DNA of 64,000 nucleotides, taken from contig JNWL01000003.1 in assembly GCA_000716465.1 (NCBI GenBank), positions 124,001-188,000 on the forward strand. Reading direction: 5' to 3'. Source of the stretch: Streptomyces bikiniensis (GTDB lineage Bacteria > Actinomycetota > Actinomycetes > Streptomycetales > Streptomycetaceae). Under the pieces are notes generated by a model, which had not been told where the DNA came from, made no database searches, and worked only from the letters and a program-made list of their open reading frames with translations. The position numbers were made by a program, and so were the translations under genes. This document shows, piece after piece, positions 27,100 to 35,694 of the stretch (position 1 is its first letter; the number at the start of each line of letters is the position of its first letter).

Positions 27100-27868
27100 T
27101 CAGCCGTGGACGAACCCCGGAGGCCGCTTCTCCACGAACGCGGACATGCCCTCCTGGTCCTCCGTGGCGAACACCGCGTGGAGCAGGCGCCGTTCGAAGC
27201 GCACGCCCTCGGCGAGCGTGGTCCCGAAGGAGCGGTTCACGGACTCCTTCGCCATCATCGCGACCGGCTTGGACATCGCCGCCACCGTGCCGGCGACCTT
27301 CCACGCCTCGGTGAGGAGTTCGTCCGCCGGCACGATCCGCGACACCGGCCCGGCCCGCTCGGCCTCGACGGCGTCCATGGTCCGGCCGGTCAGGCACAGC
27401 TCCATGGCCTTCGCCCTGCCGACGGCCCGGGTCGACCGCTGGGAGCCGCCGATGCCGGGATCACCCCGAGCTTGATCTCCGGCTGCCCGAAGACCGCCGT
27501 GTCGGCGGCCGGCAGGACGCCGCAGAGCGTCGCCGGCTCGCAGCCGCCGCCCAGCGCGTACCCGGCGACCGCCGCGACCGTGGGCGTACGGACCCGCCCG
27601 AGCCGGCCCCAGGCCGTGAACCAGTCGGAGGGGTGCATGTCCATGTAGCTCCGCGGGCGCATCTCCTTGATGTCGGCGCCCGCGGCGCACGCCCGCTCCG
27701 ACCCCGTCAGGACGACACGGCCCGCGCCGGGGTCCCGGTCCAGCCCCTCGACGGCCGCCACGACCTCCTCCGTCACCCGGAGGTCGAGGGCGTTGAGGGC
27801 TTCGGGCGGTTGAGGGTGACGAGCGCGACGCGGTCCTTGCGCTCGACCAGGACGGTCTCGTAGGTCAT
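27100..27868 (-). pseudogene. Enoyl-CoA hydratase gene with two single-base frameshifts
   Basis: The translation in three frames reads [23 protein letters not shown], then [12 protein letters not shown]...GADIKEM...[11 protein letters not shown]...[12 protein letters not shown], then [23 protein letters not shown]...[15 protein letters not shown]. Breaks lie near 27800 (expected AAGGCC reads AAGCC) and near 27456 (expected CCGGGC reads CCGGC); restoring one G at each gives a 257-codon gene with the crotonase oxyanion GADIKEM and GGGCE motifs. The 769-bp length fits exactly two lost bases. ATGA overlap with the upstream mmsB remnant. Either decayed or two sequencing undercalls in G runs. Confidence 0.8.
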
Positions 27869-28135
27869 GGGTTCGTCCCGTCCTTCGTCGTGTGCTCCGT
27901 GGCGGCCCCGGACCCCCGGATCGTCCGTACGATCGCCGAGAAGTCCAGCCCGGCGCCGTCCCCCTCCGCGGAGGACGTGTACAACTCTGCTGCTTTCAGG
28001 CCAAGTTGGGTGTCCACGCCGCCGGCCCGCAGGGCGTCGGCGGCGAGGTTCAGGTCCTTGGCCGTCAGAGGCGCCGCGAAGCCCGGAAGGCAGTCGCGGT
28101 TCGCCGGGCTCCCCGGCACGGGCCCGGCGAGCCGC
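27865..28135 (-). pseudogene. 3-hydroxyisobutyrate dehydrogenase (mmsB) C-terminal remnant
   Basis: The minus frame reads [48 protein letters not shown] and [13 protein letters not shown], the C-terminal helical domain of 3-hydroxyisobutyrate dehydrogenases. The Rossmann NAD-binding half (about 200 residues) is absent; sequence upstream of 28135 does not match the family. With the echA remnant this is the end of a valine-degradation operon that has lost its front. Confidence 0.7.
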
Positions 28136-28489
28136 AGTTCGCGCACGCCGAGCGGGGCGAAGAAACGGTCCACGTCCGCCATGCTCACCCTGGCGAGCGG
28201 CGCGACTGCGCCCAGCGCGCCGGGTCCCCGGCCGGCGGCCGCCTCTCGGGCGACCCCGGCCGGCGCACCCACGTGCCGTACCCGGTGGTCACGGACGGCT
28301 GACGAACGCTTGACGTGCGGTTGAAGAGTGGTTGAAGTACGGCTGACGAACCGCTGAAGGGCGGTTGACGGGGCGGTCGGCGGGCGGGCCCGCGGACCCG
28401 GGAGCCCGGTCTCTCCCCGGCAACACCCGCCCCCGCCTTCGATCTTGCTCTACCTTGGGACCTCCGCATCCATCCAGGGGGACCACCGC
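28136..28489. other. Region upstream of the kinase-MFS fusion: degenerate repeats, no gene seen
   Basis: 28298-28373 holds a run of imperfect units of the kind gg(c/t)tga(c/a)g(a/-)a, including ggctgacgaac twice and ggttga three times. The rest is GC-rich with no supported gene. A 27-codon ORF with a fair AGGGGG SD (ATG 28490, TGA 28571-28573) ends 8 bases before the kinase GTG and may couple its translation. Confidence 0.4.
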
Positions 28490-28581
28490 ATGGACCACGA
28501 CGAACTCCTCTCGGCGCGCCCGTCCGCCCCGGCCACGTGGCGCGGCCCGGACGACCGGAACCCGAAGGGCTGACCTCCGCC

Positions 28582-30543
28582 GTGGAACAACTGACGGGGG
28601 CGGACCCCGCGCACATCGGCCCGTACCGCCTGATCGCCCGCCTCGGCGCGGGCGGAATGGGCCTGGTCTACCTGGGCCGCTCCGACCTGGGCCGCACGGT
28701 CGCGGTCAAGGTCGTCCAGGCCGAACATGCCCAGCACGCCGAGTTCCGCAGGCGGTTCGCCCGCGAGGTGGCCGCCGCCCGGCGGGTGGGCGGCACCTGG
28801 ACCGCCGACGTCCTGGACGCCGACACCGAGGCCGAGGTGCCGTGGGTGGCGACCCGGTACATACCGGGCCCCGACCTGACCACCGTCGTGGCCGAGGACT
28901 TCGGGCCGCTGCCCGAGGCGTCGGTCCGCACCCTCGCCAACCGCCTCGCCCTCGCCCTGCAGGCCGTGCACGAGGCCGGCCTGATCCACCGCGACCTCAA
29001 GCCGTCCAACGTCCTGGTCACCGTGGACGGGCCGCGCGTCATCGACTTCGGCATCGCGCGGGCCATGGACGGCCTGGCCGGGGACAGCCTGCACACCCGC
29101 ACCGGCATGCTGATCGGCTCGCCCGGCTTCATGTCGCCGGAACAGGTGCGCGGCCTCGAACTCACCCCGGCCTCCGACGTGTTCTGCCTGGGCGCGCTCC
29201 TGGTCTACGCCGCCACCGGACGCCTCCTCTTCGGCGCCACGGACAGCGGTCTCAACGCCCACCTTTTCCGGATCGCGGAGGAGGAGGCGGACCTGACCGG
29301 TGTACCGGACACGCTCGTCGACCTCGTACGGGCCTGCCTGCACAAGGATCCGGCCCGGCGGCCGACTCCCCGCGAGGTGGCCGCGCGCACGGCGGCCGGC
29401 CAGGACGGCGAGTGGCTGCCGGGGCCGGTCCTCGCCCAGCTCGGCCGCCGCGCCGCCCACCTGCTGGACTACGCCCCCGCCGGAGCCGATGCCCCCGCCG
29501 TACGGCCGGCCCCCCGCCCCGGGTCCGCAGGGACGACGCCTCCGCCGCCCGCGTACGTCCCGACGGTCCCCGCGCGGTCCGCCTCCGCCTCGCCCCCCGG
29601 ATTCGGCGCGCCCGTGGACCCGTCGCCCGGATCCTGGAGCGCACCCGCATCCCCGGCGGCGGCCCCGGCGGCCCCCCTTCCCCGGCGCTGGTGGGGCCTG
29701 ATGACGCTCGCACTGGCCCAGACGCTCGTCCTGGTCGACGCGGCGTTCTCCAACCGGGCGATGCTGTGGTGGGGTGCCGGCCATGACCTGGGGCTCGCCA
29801 CCGGCGGCGTGAAGGTGACGTCCACCGTCTACCTGGACGTGATGCCCGTCTCCTATGTGCTGGCCTTCGCCGGGGTGCTGTTGTTCGGCACCCGCGTCGC
29901 GGACCTCGTGGGCCGCAAGAGGATGCTGGTCATCGGCCTGGCGGGGTTCGCGGTGGCCGCCGCCCTCGGCGGCGCGGCCCCCTCTTCCACCGCGTGGATC
30001 ACGGGCCGTGCCCTCCAGGGCGCCTTCGCCGCGCTGATCTCGTCGTCCGTACCGGCCCTGTTGTCCACGTCGTTCACCGACCCGGGGGAACGCCGCAGGG
30101 CGTTCGGGATCCACACCGCGATCGCGGGCGGCGGCCCGGCGCTCGGCCTGCTGGCGTTCTGGCTGTTCCCGGTCGGTCCGAACTGGCGCTGGTGCCTGTT
30201 CGCCGCCGCCCTCCTTGCCGTGGCCGCCACGGCCGGAGCGGCGGCCCTGGTGCACGACCGCCCGGGCCGCGCAGGCCTCCGCCTCGACGGGCCCGGGGTG
30301 CTGCTCGGCGCCGCCGGGATCATCGGAATCGGCGGGGCCGTCCCGTACTTCGAGGGCCACGCCCTCCTGGTCCCGGTCGCCGGCGCCCTGCTCGCGGCCT
30401 TCGTGTGGCGCCAGACCAGGACGGCCGGCGCCCTCGCCCCACCGCCCGGCCCCGGGGCGCCGCGCGGACACCTCCTCGCCACGGCCCTGGTCAACGTCGC
30501 CGTCGCCGCCCTGCTCATGGCCGTGGGACACCTCCGCTTCTAG
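28582..30543 (+). CDS. Ser/Thr protein kinase fused to a half-length MFS-like membrane domain
   Basis: 653 aa from GTG 28582 (VEQLTGADPAHIGPYRLI, the common start of Streptomyces kinases). Kinase domain 12-265: RLGAGGMGLVYLG loop, Lys43, catalytic Asp138 in HRDLKPSN, Asp155 in DFGIAR, SPEQ for APE. All catalytic residues are present. After a Pro/Ser/Ala linker (280-368) come six or so membrane helices from RRWWGLMTLALAQ, with the MFS DHA2 motif A-like VADLVGRKRMLVIGLAGF and the motif C-like FGIHTAIAGGGPALGLL. Normal kinases of this group have one helix and an external sensor. Only an N-terminal MFS half is present, so it may act as a sensor or partner rather than a pump (inference). Single gene. 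Confidence 0.85.
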   Translation: MEQLTGADPAHIGPYRLIARLGAGGMGLVYLGRSDLGRTVAVKVVQAEHAQHAEFRRRFAREVAAARRVGGTWTADVLDADTEAEVPWVATRYIPGPDLTTVVAEDFGPLPEASVRTLANRLALALQAVHEAGLIHRDLKPSNVLVTVDGPRVIDFGIARAMDGLAGDSLHTRTGMLIGSPGFMSPEQVRGLELTPASDVFCLGALLVYAATGRLLFGATDSGLNAHLFRIAEEEADLTGVPDTLVDLVRACLHKDPARRPTPREVAARTAAGQDGEWLPGPVLAQLGRRAAHLLDYAPAGADAPAVRPAPRPGSAGTTPPPPAYVPTVPARSASASPPGFGAPVDPSPGSWSAPASPAAAPAAPLPRRWWGLMTLALAQTLVLVDAAFSNRAMLWWGAGHDLGLATGGVKVTSTVYLDVMPVSYVLAFAGVLLFGTRVADLVGRKRMLVIGLAGFAVAAALGGAAPSSTAWITGRALQGAFAALISSSVPALLSTSFTDPGERRRAFGIHTAIAGGGPALGLLAFWLFPVGPNWRWCLFAAALLAVAATAGAAALVHDRPGRAGLRLDGPGVLLGAAGIIGIGGAVPYFEGHALLVPVAGALLAAFVWRQTRTAGALAPPPGPGAPRGHLLATALVNVAVAALLMAVGHLRF

Positions 30544-30565
30544 AGCCTGATCCGCAGGACGGGCC

Positions 30566-30853
30566 CTAGGCGGCTCCGGCCGCCTCCCGACGGTTCCGGA
30601 GCCGCCTGGCGCGGATCTCGTACGTGGAGAGGAGGATGACCGCCAGGTTCAGGGGGAAGGCGATCGCCTCGGCGACCCAGCGGACGTCGGCGGCGCGCAG
30701 GAGGCTCGCGGACAGTGCGACCAGGAGGAGCGCCAGGGGGAGGAAGCGCCGCCACGCCGGCAGCTCCCGCATCCGCGCGACGGTCACGACGCACAGGACG
30801 AACGAGCCGAAGACGGCGACGACAGCGAGGACGACGAGGATCAGCGAGAGCAT
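30566..30853 (-). CDS. Small membrane protein, three predicted helices
   Basis: 95 aa; ATG 30853 preceded by CGGAGAA. Hydrophobic segments at residues 2-26 (LSLILVVLAVVAVFGSF), 36-52 and 58-80, ending in a basic tail RRLRNRREA. Unknown family. It lies 128 bp downstream of the MscS channel on the same strand and may be co-transcribed with it. Confidence 0.65.
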   Translation of the reverse strand: MLSLILVVLAVVAVFGSFVLCVVTVARMRELPAWRRFLPLALLLVALSASLLRAADVRWVAEAIAFPLNLAVILLSTYEIRARRLRNRREAAGAA

Positions 30854-30981
30854 CGGGATTCTCCGGAGGCGCACGGGAAGGGACGGCCCCATGGTGCACT
30901 GTCCGGTCTCCACGGACCGCACGAGGGTGCCGCCCCCGCCCTCCTCCGGCGCCGCCCGGCGCTCCGTCCGGACGTACGGGG

Positions 30982-32037
30982 TCAGGCCGCCTTGCCGGAC
31001 TCGCCCGGCGCGGAGGCGGTGACGACCCGGGGCAGGGCACCGGGATGCTCCCGCGCGAGCCAGCGCACCAGTTCCTCCCGTACGGCGCAGCGGGTCGTCC
31101 ACAGGTCGTCGGCGTCCTTGGCGGTCACGATCGCGCGGACCGTGATGGAGGTCGGCGACGTGTCGGTGACGGCGAGGTCCCAGCCCCGCCCGTCCCAGGT
31201 CGGGCAGCCGGCGAGGAACTCGCGCAGGTGTGCCCGCATCAGCGCGACGGGCGTGGAGTGGTCGCAGTGGACGAAGACCGACCCCGTCATCTGGGCGCCG
31301 CCCCGGGACCAGTTCTCGAACGGCCGCGAGGTGAAGTACGAGACGGGCAGCGTCACCCGGCGCTCGTCCCAGGTCCTGACCGTCAGGAAGGTCAGCGTCA
31401 CCTCCTCCACGAGGCCCCACTCGCCGTCGACGACGACCGTGTCCCCGATGCGGACCATGTCGCCGAAGGCGATCTGGAAGCCGGCGAAGAGGTTGCCGAG
31501 CGTCGACTGCGCCGCCACGCCGGCCACGATGCCGATGATCCCGGCCGAGGCGAGCAGGGACGTGCCGAGGGTGCGGAAGGAGGGGAAGGTGACGAGGGCG
31601 GCGGCGGCGGCGAGCACGCCGACCGCGACCGACAGCACCCGCATGATCAGCGTGACCTGGGTACGGACCCGGCGCAGCCGCGCCGCGTCGCGCGCCCGCC
31701 CCGCGTACCGCGCGTACGAGGACTCGACGACGGCCGAGGCCGCCCGGATCGTCAGCCAGGCGCCGCCGCCTATCAGGCACAGCAGCAGCACGTGGCCCAC
31801 CAGGTCGGCGTGCTCCTCCAGGGCGGAGAAGGCCGAGGCCGGATAGGTCCAGCGGAGCAGGGCGGTCAGCAGGACGACGAACAGCGGCGTGCGGCAGCGG
31901 CGCAGCAGCCCCCACAGAGGTGTCTCGTGGTGGCGCGCGTCCGCGTGACGGGCCAGCAGGTCCGCCGTTCGGACCACGACGAACGCCACGAGGGCCGAGC
32001 CGCCGACGGAGGCCGCCAGCCGAAGAACGCTCTCCAT
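30982..32037 (-). CDS. MscS-family mechanosensitive ion channel
   Basis: 351 aa; ATG 32037 with SD GGGGAG. Several N-terminal helices, then the pore-lining TM3 region (LGTSLLASAGIIGIVAGVAAQSTLGNLFAGFQIAF), the beta domain (MVRIGDTVVVDGEWGLVEEVTLTFLTVRTWDERRVTLPVSYF) and a C-terminal alpha/beta domain. These channels open under membrane tension and release solutes in hypo-osmotic shock. Followed by the small membrane protein. Confidence 0.92.
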   Translation of the reverse strand: MESVLRLAASVGGSALVAFVVVRTADLLARHADARHHETPLWGLLRRCRTPLFVVLLTALLRWTYPASAFSALEEHADLVGHVLLLCLIGGGAWLTIRAASAVVESSYARYAGRARDAARLRRVRTQVTLIMRVLSVAVGVLAAAAALVTFPSFRTLGTSLLASAGIIGIVAGVAAQSTLGNLFAGFQIAFGDMVRIGDTVVVDGEWGLVEEVTLTFLTVRTWDERRVTLPVSYFTSRPFENWSRGGAQMTGSVFVHCDHSTPVALMRAHLREFLAGCPTWDGRGWDLAVTDTSPTSITVRAIVTAKDADDLWTTRCAVREELVRWLAREHPGALPRVVTASAPGESGKAA

Positions 32038-32120
32038 GTGCTCCCCAGTCGATGAGTCGGGCAGGTTCGTCGATTACGCCTGACCGCCGTCCGGTCCCCC
32101 AAACATGCCGCCGGACCGGC

Positions 32121-32157
32121 GCCGACGACCCGGGCTCACCCCGCCGGGGTCGTCGGC
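32121..32157 (-). terminator. Hairpin at the 3' end of the DHA2 exporter
   Basis: Perfect 11-bp arms (32121-32131 and 32147-32157) with a 15-nt loop. The stop codon of the exporter lies in the loop, so the hairpin straddles the gene end. Confidence 0.6.
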
Positions 32158-33536
32158 GTCCCGTCGCCGCCGCGCCACCACGCCAGGGCGACGAGGGACG
32201 CGGCCAGGACGAGGCCCGCGACCACCCGGAAGCCGAAGGCCATCGCGCTGGAGAAGACCTCCGAGCCGTGCGAGGAGAGGGACGTCCCCATGACGGCGAC
32301 GCCCAGCGCGCTGCCGATCTCGCGGGTCGCGCCGTTCAGGCCCGACCCGAGACCCGCCCGGGACTGCGGGAGGGAGCCCATGACGGCGGCCGAGAGGACC
32401 GGCACGCACAGGCCCATGCCCAGGGAGAGGACCAGGAGGAAGAGGGCGTAGACGGGGTACGGGGTGGCGGCGGTGGCGAAGGACGTCAGGACGAGCCCGC
32501 CGACGATGCCCGCCAGGCCGGCGGTGACGACGCCGTCGCCGAAGCGGGCGGCCAGCCGGATGCTGTGGCGCGAGGCGACCGCCATGCCGACCGCGAGGGG
32601 AGCGATCGCGCACCCGGCGACCAGCGGCGAGTACCCCTTGGCGTACTGGAGGTACTGGGCGTTGACGTAGAACAGGGAGAACAGGCCGAAGAACGCGACC
32701 CCGACGCCGAGGGAACCGGCCCGCAGCCTGCGGATCCGGAAGACGCGCGGGTCGAGCAGCGGACGGTCCGCGCGGAGCGAGCGCACCACGAACAGCGCGA
32801 GGAGACCGGCCGAAAGCAGCAGCCCGCCGATCACCCGCACGGATGCCCAGCCGGACGAGGGCCCCTCGATGATCCCGTACAGCAGGGCTCCGACGCCCGT
32901 GACGAGCAGCGCCGAGCCGGGCAGGTCCAGGTTCGCGGGCCGCCGTTCGCCGCGCGGCGCGCAACGGGCCGCGAGCAGGCCGAGGACGGCGGCGAGCGGC
33001 GCGACCGACAGGAACAGGCCCTGCCACGGCAGGTACTGCAGGGCCAGGCCCCCGCCGACGTTCCCGGCGACGCCGGCGACGCCGGTCGCGGCCGTCCAGA
33101 CGGCGACCGCCTGCGGCCGTCCGGCCGGTTCGGTCACCTCCAGCATCAGCGACAGGGTGGCCGGCATGACCAGGGCCGCCCCGACGCCGGTGACGGCCCG
33201 GCCGGCGATCAGGACGGCGACGCCGGGGGCCGCCGCCGAGACCAGGGCGCCGGCCGCCACCAGGCCGAGGCCGGCAAGCAGCGCGCCCTTGCGGCCGTAC
33301 CGGTCGCCGAGCGCGCCCGCCGGGATCAGCAGGCAGCCGAAGACCAGCACGTAGGTGTCGACGATCCACAGCAACTGGCCGGGGGAGGGCGCGAGTCCGC
33401 TCGCCGCCAGCTTCGGGATCGCGAGGTTGACCGCGGCCACCAGCGACACCACCAGCACGGAGCACGCCGCCATCACGGCGTACACGGCCCGGCGGCCGAC
33501 GGGACGCGGCGCGGAACGCACGTCATCCAGGGTCAT
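32136..33536 (-). CDS. MFS transporter, DHA2 (EmrB/QacA) family
   Basis: 466 aa with about 14 hydrophobic segments. Motif D1-like LWIVDTYVLVFGCLLIPAGAL, motif A GDRYGRKGALLAGLGL and motif C VAGVAGNVGGGLALQYLPWQGLF are clear. Typical multidrug or antibiotic exporter driven by protons. Divergent from a LysR-type regulator 188 bp away, the classic arrangement for LysR control of an exporter. Confidence 0.9.
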   Translation of the reverse strand: MTLDDVRSAPRPVGRRAVYAVMAACSVLVVSLVAAVNLAIPKLAASGLAPSPGQLLWIVDTYVLVFGCLLIPAGALGDRYGRKGALLAGLGLVAAGALVSAAAPGVAVLIAGRAVTGVGAALVMPATLSLMLEVTEPAGRPQAVAVWTAATGVAGVAGNVGGGLALQYLPWQGLFLSVAPLAAVLGLLAARCAPRGERRPANLDLPGSALLVTGVGALLYGIIEGPSSGWASVRVIGGLLLSAGLLALFVVRSLRADRPLLDPRVFRIRRLRAGSLGVGVAFFGLFSLFYVNAQYLQYAKGYSPLVAGCAIAPLAVGMAVASRHSIRLAARFGDGVVTAGLAGIVGGLVLTSFATAATPYPVYALFLLVLSLGMGLCVPVLSAAVMGSLPQSRAGLGSGLNGATREIGSALGVAVMGTSLSSHGSEVFSSAMAFGFRVVAGLVLAASLVALAWWRGGDGTPTTPAG

Positions 33537-33556
33537 GGGAAGGATCTTTCGTTCGA

Positions 33557-33615
33557 GGGGCCCGGAGTTCTAGGAGCCCGGAGGAGGGGCCCGGAGTTCG
33601 AGGAGCCCGGAGGAG
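33557..33615. repeat. 30-bp direct repeat in the exporter/LysR divergent region
   Basis: Two copies (33557-33586 and 33587-33615) of gggcccggagttc(t/g)aggagcccggaggag, one base apart in length. It sits in the exporter's 5' untranslated region, before its ATG at 33536. Confidence 0.8.
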
Positions 33616-33676
33616 GACCGGAAGGAGAACCGGGGAGAGAGGGGGTCGGCCGACCGCACTGCCACGGTAGGGTCGC

Positions 33677-33724
33677 AACGGACTTGCCTTCAAATGCAAC
33701 TTTGCGAAGAGATAAGTGCACGCC
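33677..33724. promoter_or_regulatory. LysR-type intergenic control region
   Basis: The AT-rich stretch 33684-33724 carries tgcaactttgcgaag and aagtgca, with TGCA repeated near 33693, 33717 and 33726. Likely site for LysR autoregulation and control of the divergent exporter; no exact T-N11-A site could be fixed by eye. Confidence 0.35.
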
Positions 33725-34654
33725 ATGCAACTGAACGTGAATTCGAATCTCGATCTGAACCTGCTGGTCGCCCTGGACGCCCTCCTCGAAGAGGGCAGCG
33801 TCGGCGGCGCCGCCGACCGGCTCGACCTGTCGTCGCCCGCGATGAGCCGTACCCTCGGCCGTATTCGGCGCGCCCTGGGAGACCCCGTACTGGTCCGGTC
33901 CGGGCGGACCATGGTCCCCACCCCGCGCGCCCTGGCCGTACGGGCCGAGGTCCACGAACTGGTCGTACGGGCCCGCGCCGTCTTCGCGCCGGCCGGCGAG
34001 ACCGACCCGGCCCGCCTCGAACGGACCTTCACCGTCCAGGCCGACGAGTCCCTGGTCGTCCGCCTCGGCGCGCCGCTCCTCACCCGGATGCGGGCCGAGG
34101 CCCCGGGCGTCTCCCTGAGGTTCCTGGGCGAAGGCCCGCAGGACGTGCAGTTCCTCCGTGAGGACCTGGCCGACCTGGAACTCGGCGACGTCGCCGGAAC
34201 CGGCCCCGAGACCCGCATCGAACCGCTCCTGGAGGACCGCTTCGTGGGCGTCGTCCGAACCGGGCACCCCCTCCTGGACGGCGGGGTCACCCTCGCCGGG
34301 TTCGCCGCCGCCGACCACCTCAACCACTCGCGCCGGGGCCGGTTCACCGGCCCGATCGACACGGCCCTGGCCGAACACGGCCTGGAGCGCAGGGTCGTGG
34401 CCGTCTACCCGACCTTCGCCTCGGCCCTCCTCGCCCTGCTCGACACCGACTTCGTCGGCATCCTCGGGGAACGCGTCCACTCGGCCACGGCCCGCCGCTT
34501 CGGCCTGGCCACCTTCCCGATCCCCCTCGACCTGCCGTCCCTCCGCCTCTCCCTCGCCTGGCACCCCCGGTACGAGGCCGACCCCGCCCACGCCTGGCTG
34601 CGCGGCCTGGTGGGCGAGGTCGTCAGGAGCGAGCTGGGCGGCGATACCGGGTGA
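33725..34654 (+). CDS. LysR-family transcriptional regulator
   Basis: 309 aa. ATG 33725 begins MQLNVNSNLDLNLLVALDAL, then the winged HTH (VGGAADRLDLSSPAMSRTLGRIRRALGDPVLVRSG, residues about 26-60) and the periplasmic-binding-like effector domain (TFTVQADESLVVRLGAPLL onward). The LDLNLLVALDALLEE opening is that of the NodD/SyrM-like or LinR-like group. Predicted to control the divergent DHA2 exporter in response to its substrate. Confidence 0.9.
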   Translation: MQLNVNSNLDLNLLVALDALLEEGSVGGAADRLDLSSPAMSRTLGRIRRALGDPVLVRSGRTMVPTPRALAVRAEVHELVVRARAVFAPAGETDPARLERTFTVQADESLVVRLGAPLLTRMRAEAPGVSLRFLGEGPQDVQFLREDLADLELGDVAGTGPETRIEPLLEDRFVGVVRTGHPLLDGGVTLAGFAAADHLNHSRRGRFTGPIDTALAEHGLERRVVAVYPTFASALLALLDTDFVGILGERVHSATARRFGLATFPIPLDLPSLRLSLAWHPRYEADPAHAWLRGLVGEVVRSELGGDTG

Positions 34655-34737
34655 AACCGCCCCACTCGACCGAGAGTTGGGGCCGAATCCACCCGCCGTC
34701 CATCCGGGGTGATCGGTCCGGGCGTACATTGCGGCGC

Positions 34738-35010
34738 GTGGACATCCCCCTCGCGTTCCGCTGGGTCTTCGTGGCCCTGGTGGTCCTGCAACTCGCCGCC
34801 CTCGTTCCCGTCCTGCGCCGGCTGCGCGACCCCGCGCCGGAACGGCGCACCGGGGCCGGGCTGGACCTCCTCGACGCGGTCGGCGGCGTGACGGCCCTCG
34901 CCGGCTTCACCTTCGGCGACTTCGCGGTCACGCTGGCCGGCGTGGCGTGCGTGGGCGCGGCCCTCACGGCGAAGGGGATCCTCCGGTACCGCGCCCGGGA
35001 GCGGACCTGA
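34738..35010 (+). CDS. Small membrane protein
   Basis: 90 aa from GTG 34738. Two or three hydrophobic segments (FRWVFVALVVLQLAALVPV, DAVGGVTALAGFTFGDFAV, LAGVACVGAALTAKGI) and a basic end. A -10-like TACATT at 34726-34731 lies only 6 bases before GTG and no SD is present, so the mRNA may be leaderless. No family recognised. Confidence 0.6.
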   Translation: MDIPLAFRWVFVALVVLQLAALVPVLRRLRDPAPERRTGAGLDLLDAVGGVTALAGFTFGDFAVTLAGVACVGAALTAKGILRYRARERT

Positions 35011-35056
35011 CCCACCGGCACCGGCGCACGGGCGCCGCCCGGCGCCGGGCGAGGGC

Positions 35057-35656
35057 TCAGCGCGGAGCCCCGCCCTCCCGTCCGGCGGCGCGCGAGCGCC
35101 GGTGAGCCGCGACCCGCTCACGGGTGGCGCACCGGCGGGAGCAGTAGCGGCGCTCCTGCCCGGCGCCCTGGGCGAGGAAGACGTTCCGGCAGCCGGACGA
35201 GGCGCAGATCCCGCCCGGCGGGCGTCGACGGTCCCAGAGGAGGACGGTCAGGGCCATGCACGACGAGGCGAGCAGCCACTCGTCCCAGGGCGCGTCGTCG
35301 CCGGAGTCCAGGTGGGGGTGCCAGGGGGAGGCGCCGCCGTGGGAGGAGAGCCGCAGCGGTCCGGTGTGCTCCCGCAGGAGGCGGTTGAGGACGGCGGCGG
35401 CCCCGTCGACGTGCCCGGCGGCGAAGACCTCCCGCAGCAGCGCGGCGGCCGCGCGCATCCCGGCGACATCATGGGTGGTGAGGTCGAGGGGCTCCGCCTC
35501 GCCGTACGCGCGGAGCACCGCGGCGACCCCGGCGGGGTCGGGGGAGTCGCCGGAGAGCGCGTTGACCAGGTCGACGGTCCGTCGCGCGGTGGTCTGTACG
35601 GAGTGCCGGGCGGACCGGTCGTCGACGGGAGAGGACACCGGGAGAATGTAACGCAC
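35057..35656 (-). CDS. CGNR zinc-finger (ABATE-domain) transcriptional regulator
   Basis: 199 aa from GTG 35656. The N-terminal ABATE region (TARRTVDLVNAL, residues about 25-130) is followed by the CGNR-type finger: CASSGCRNVFLAQG, then RYCSRRCATRERVAAHR near the C-terminus. The fourth position reads GCRNVF, close to the family consensus CGNR-VF. Such proteins bind stress-associated promoters in Actinobacteria. It is divergent from the half-length MFS gene with GTTAC boxes between them. Confidence 0.88.
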   Translation of the reverse strand: MRYILPVSSPVDDRSARHSVQTTARRTVDLVNALSGDSPDPAGVAAVLRAYGEAEPLDLTTHDVAGMRAAAALLREVFAAGHVDGAAAVLNRLLREHTGPLRLSSHGGASPWHPHLDSGDDAPWDEWLLASSCMALTVLLWDRRRPPGGICASSGCRNVFLAQGAGQERRYCSRRCATRERVAAHRRSRAAGREGGAPR

Positions 35657-35685
35657 CTTGCCGGGTTTTGAGTTACCTCCGTAAC
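35648..35685. promoter_or_regulatory. GTTAC/GTAAC boxes between CGNR regulator and MFS
   Basis: GTAAC at 35648-35652 and 35681-35685, and GTTAC at 35672-35676; the last two form an inverted repeat with a 4-bp gap. One box overlaps the start of the regulator gene, so autoregulation is likely. Confidence 0.45.
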
Positions 35686-35694
35686 GTCCCGCAG

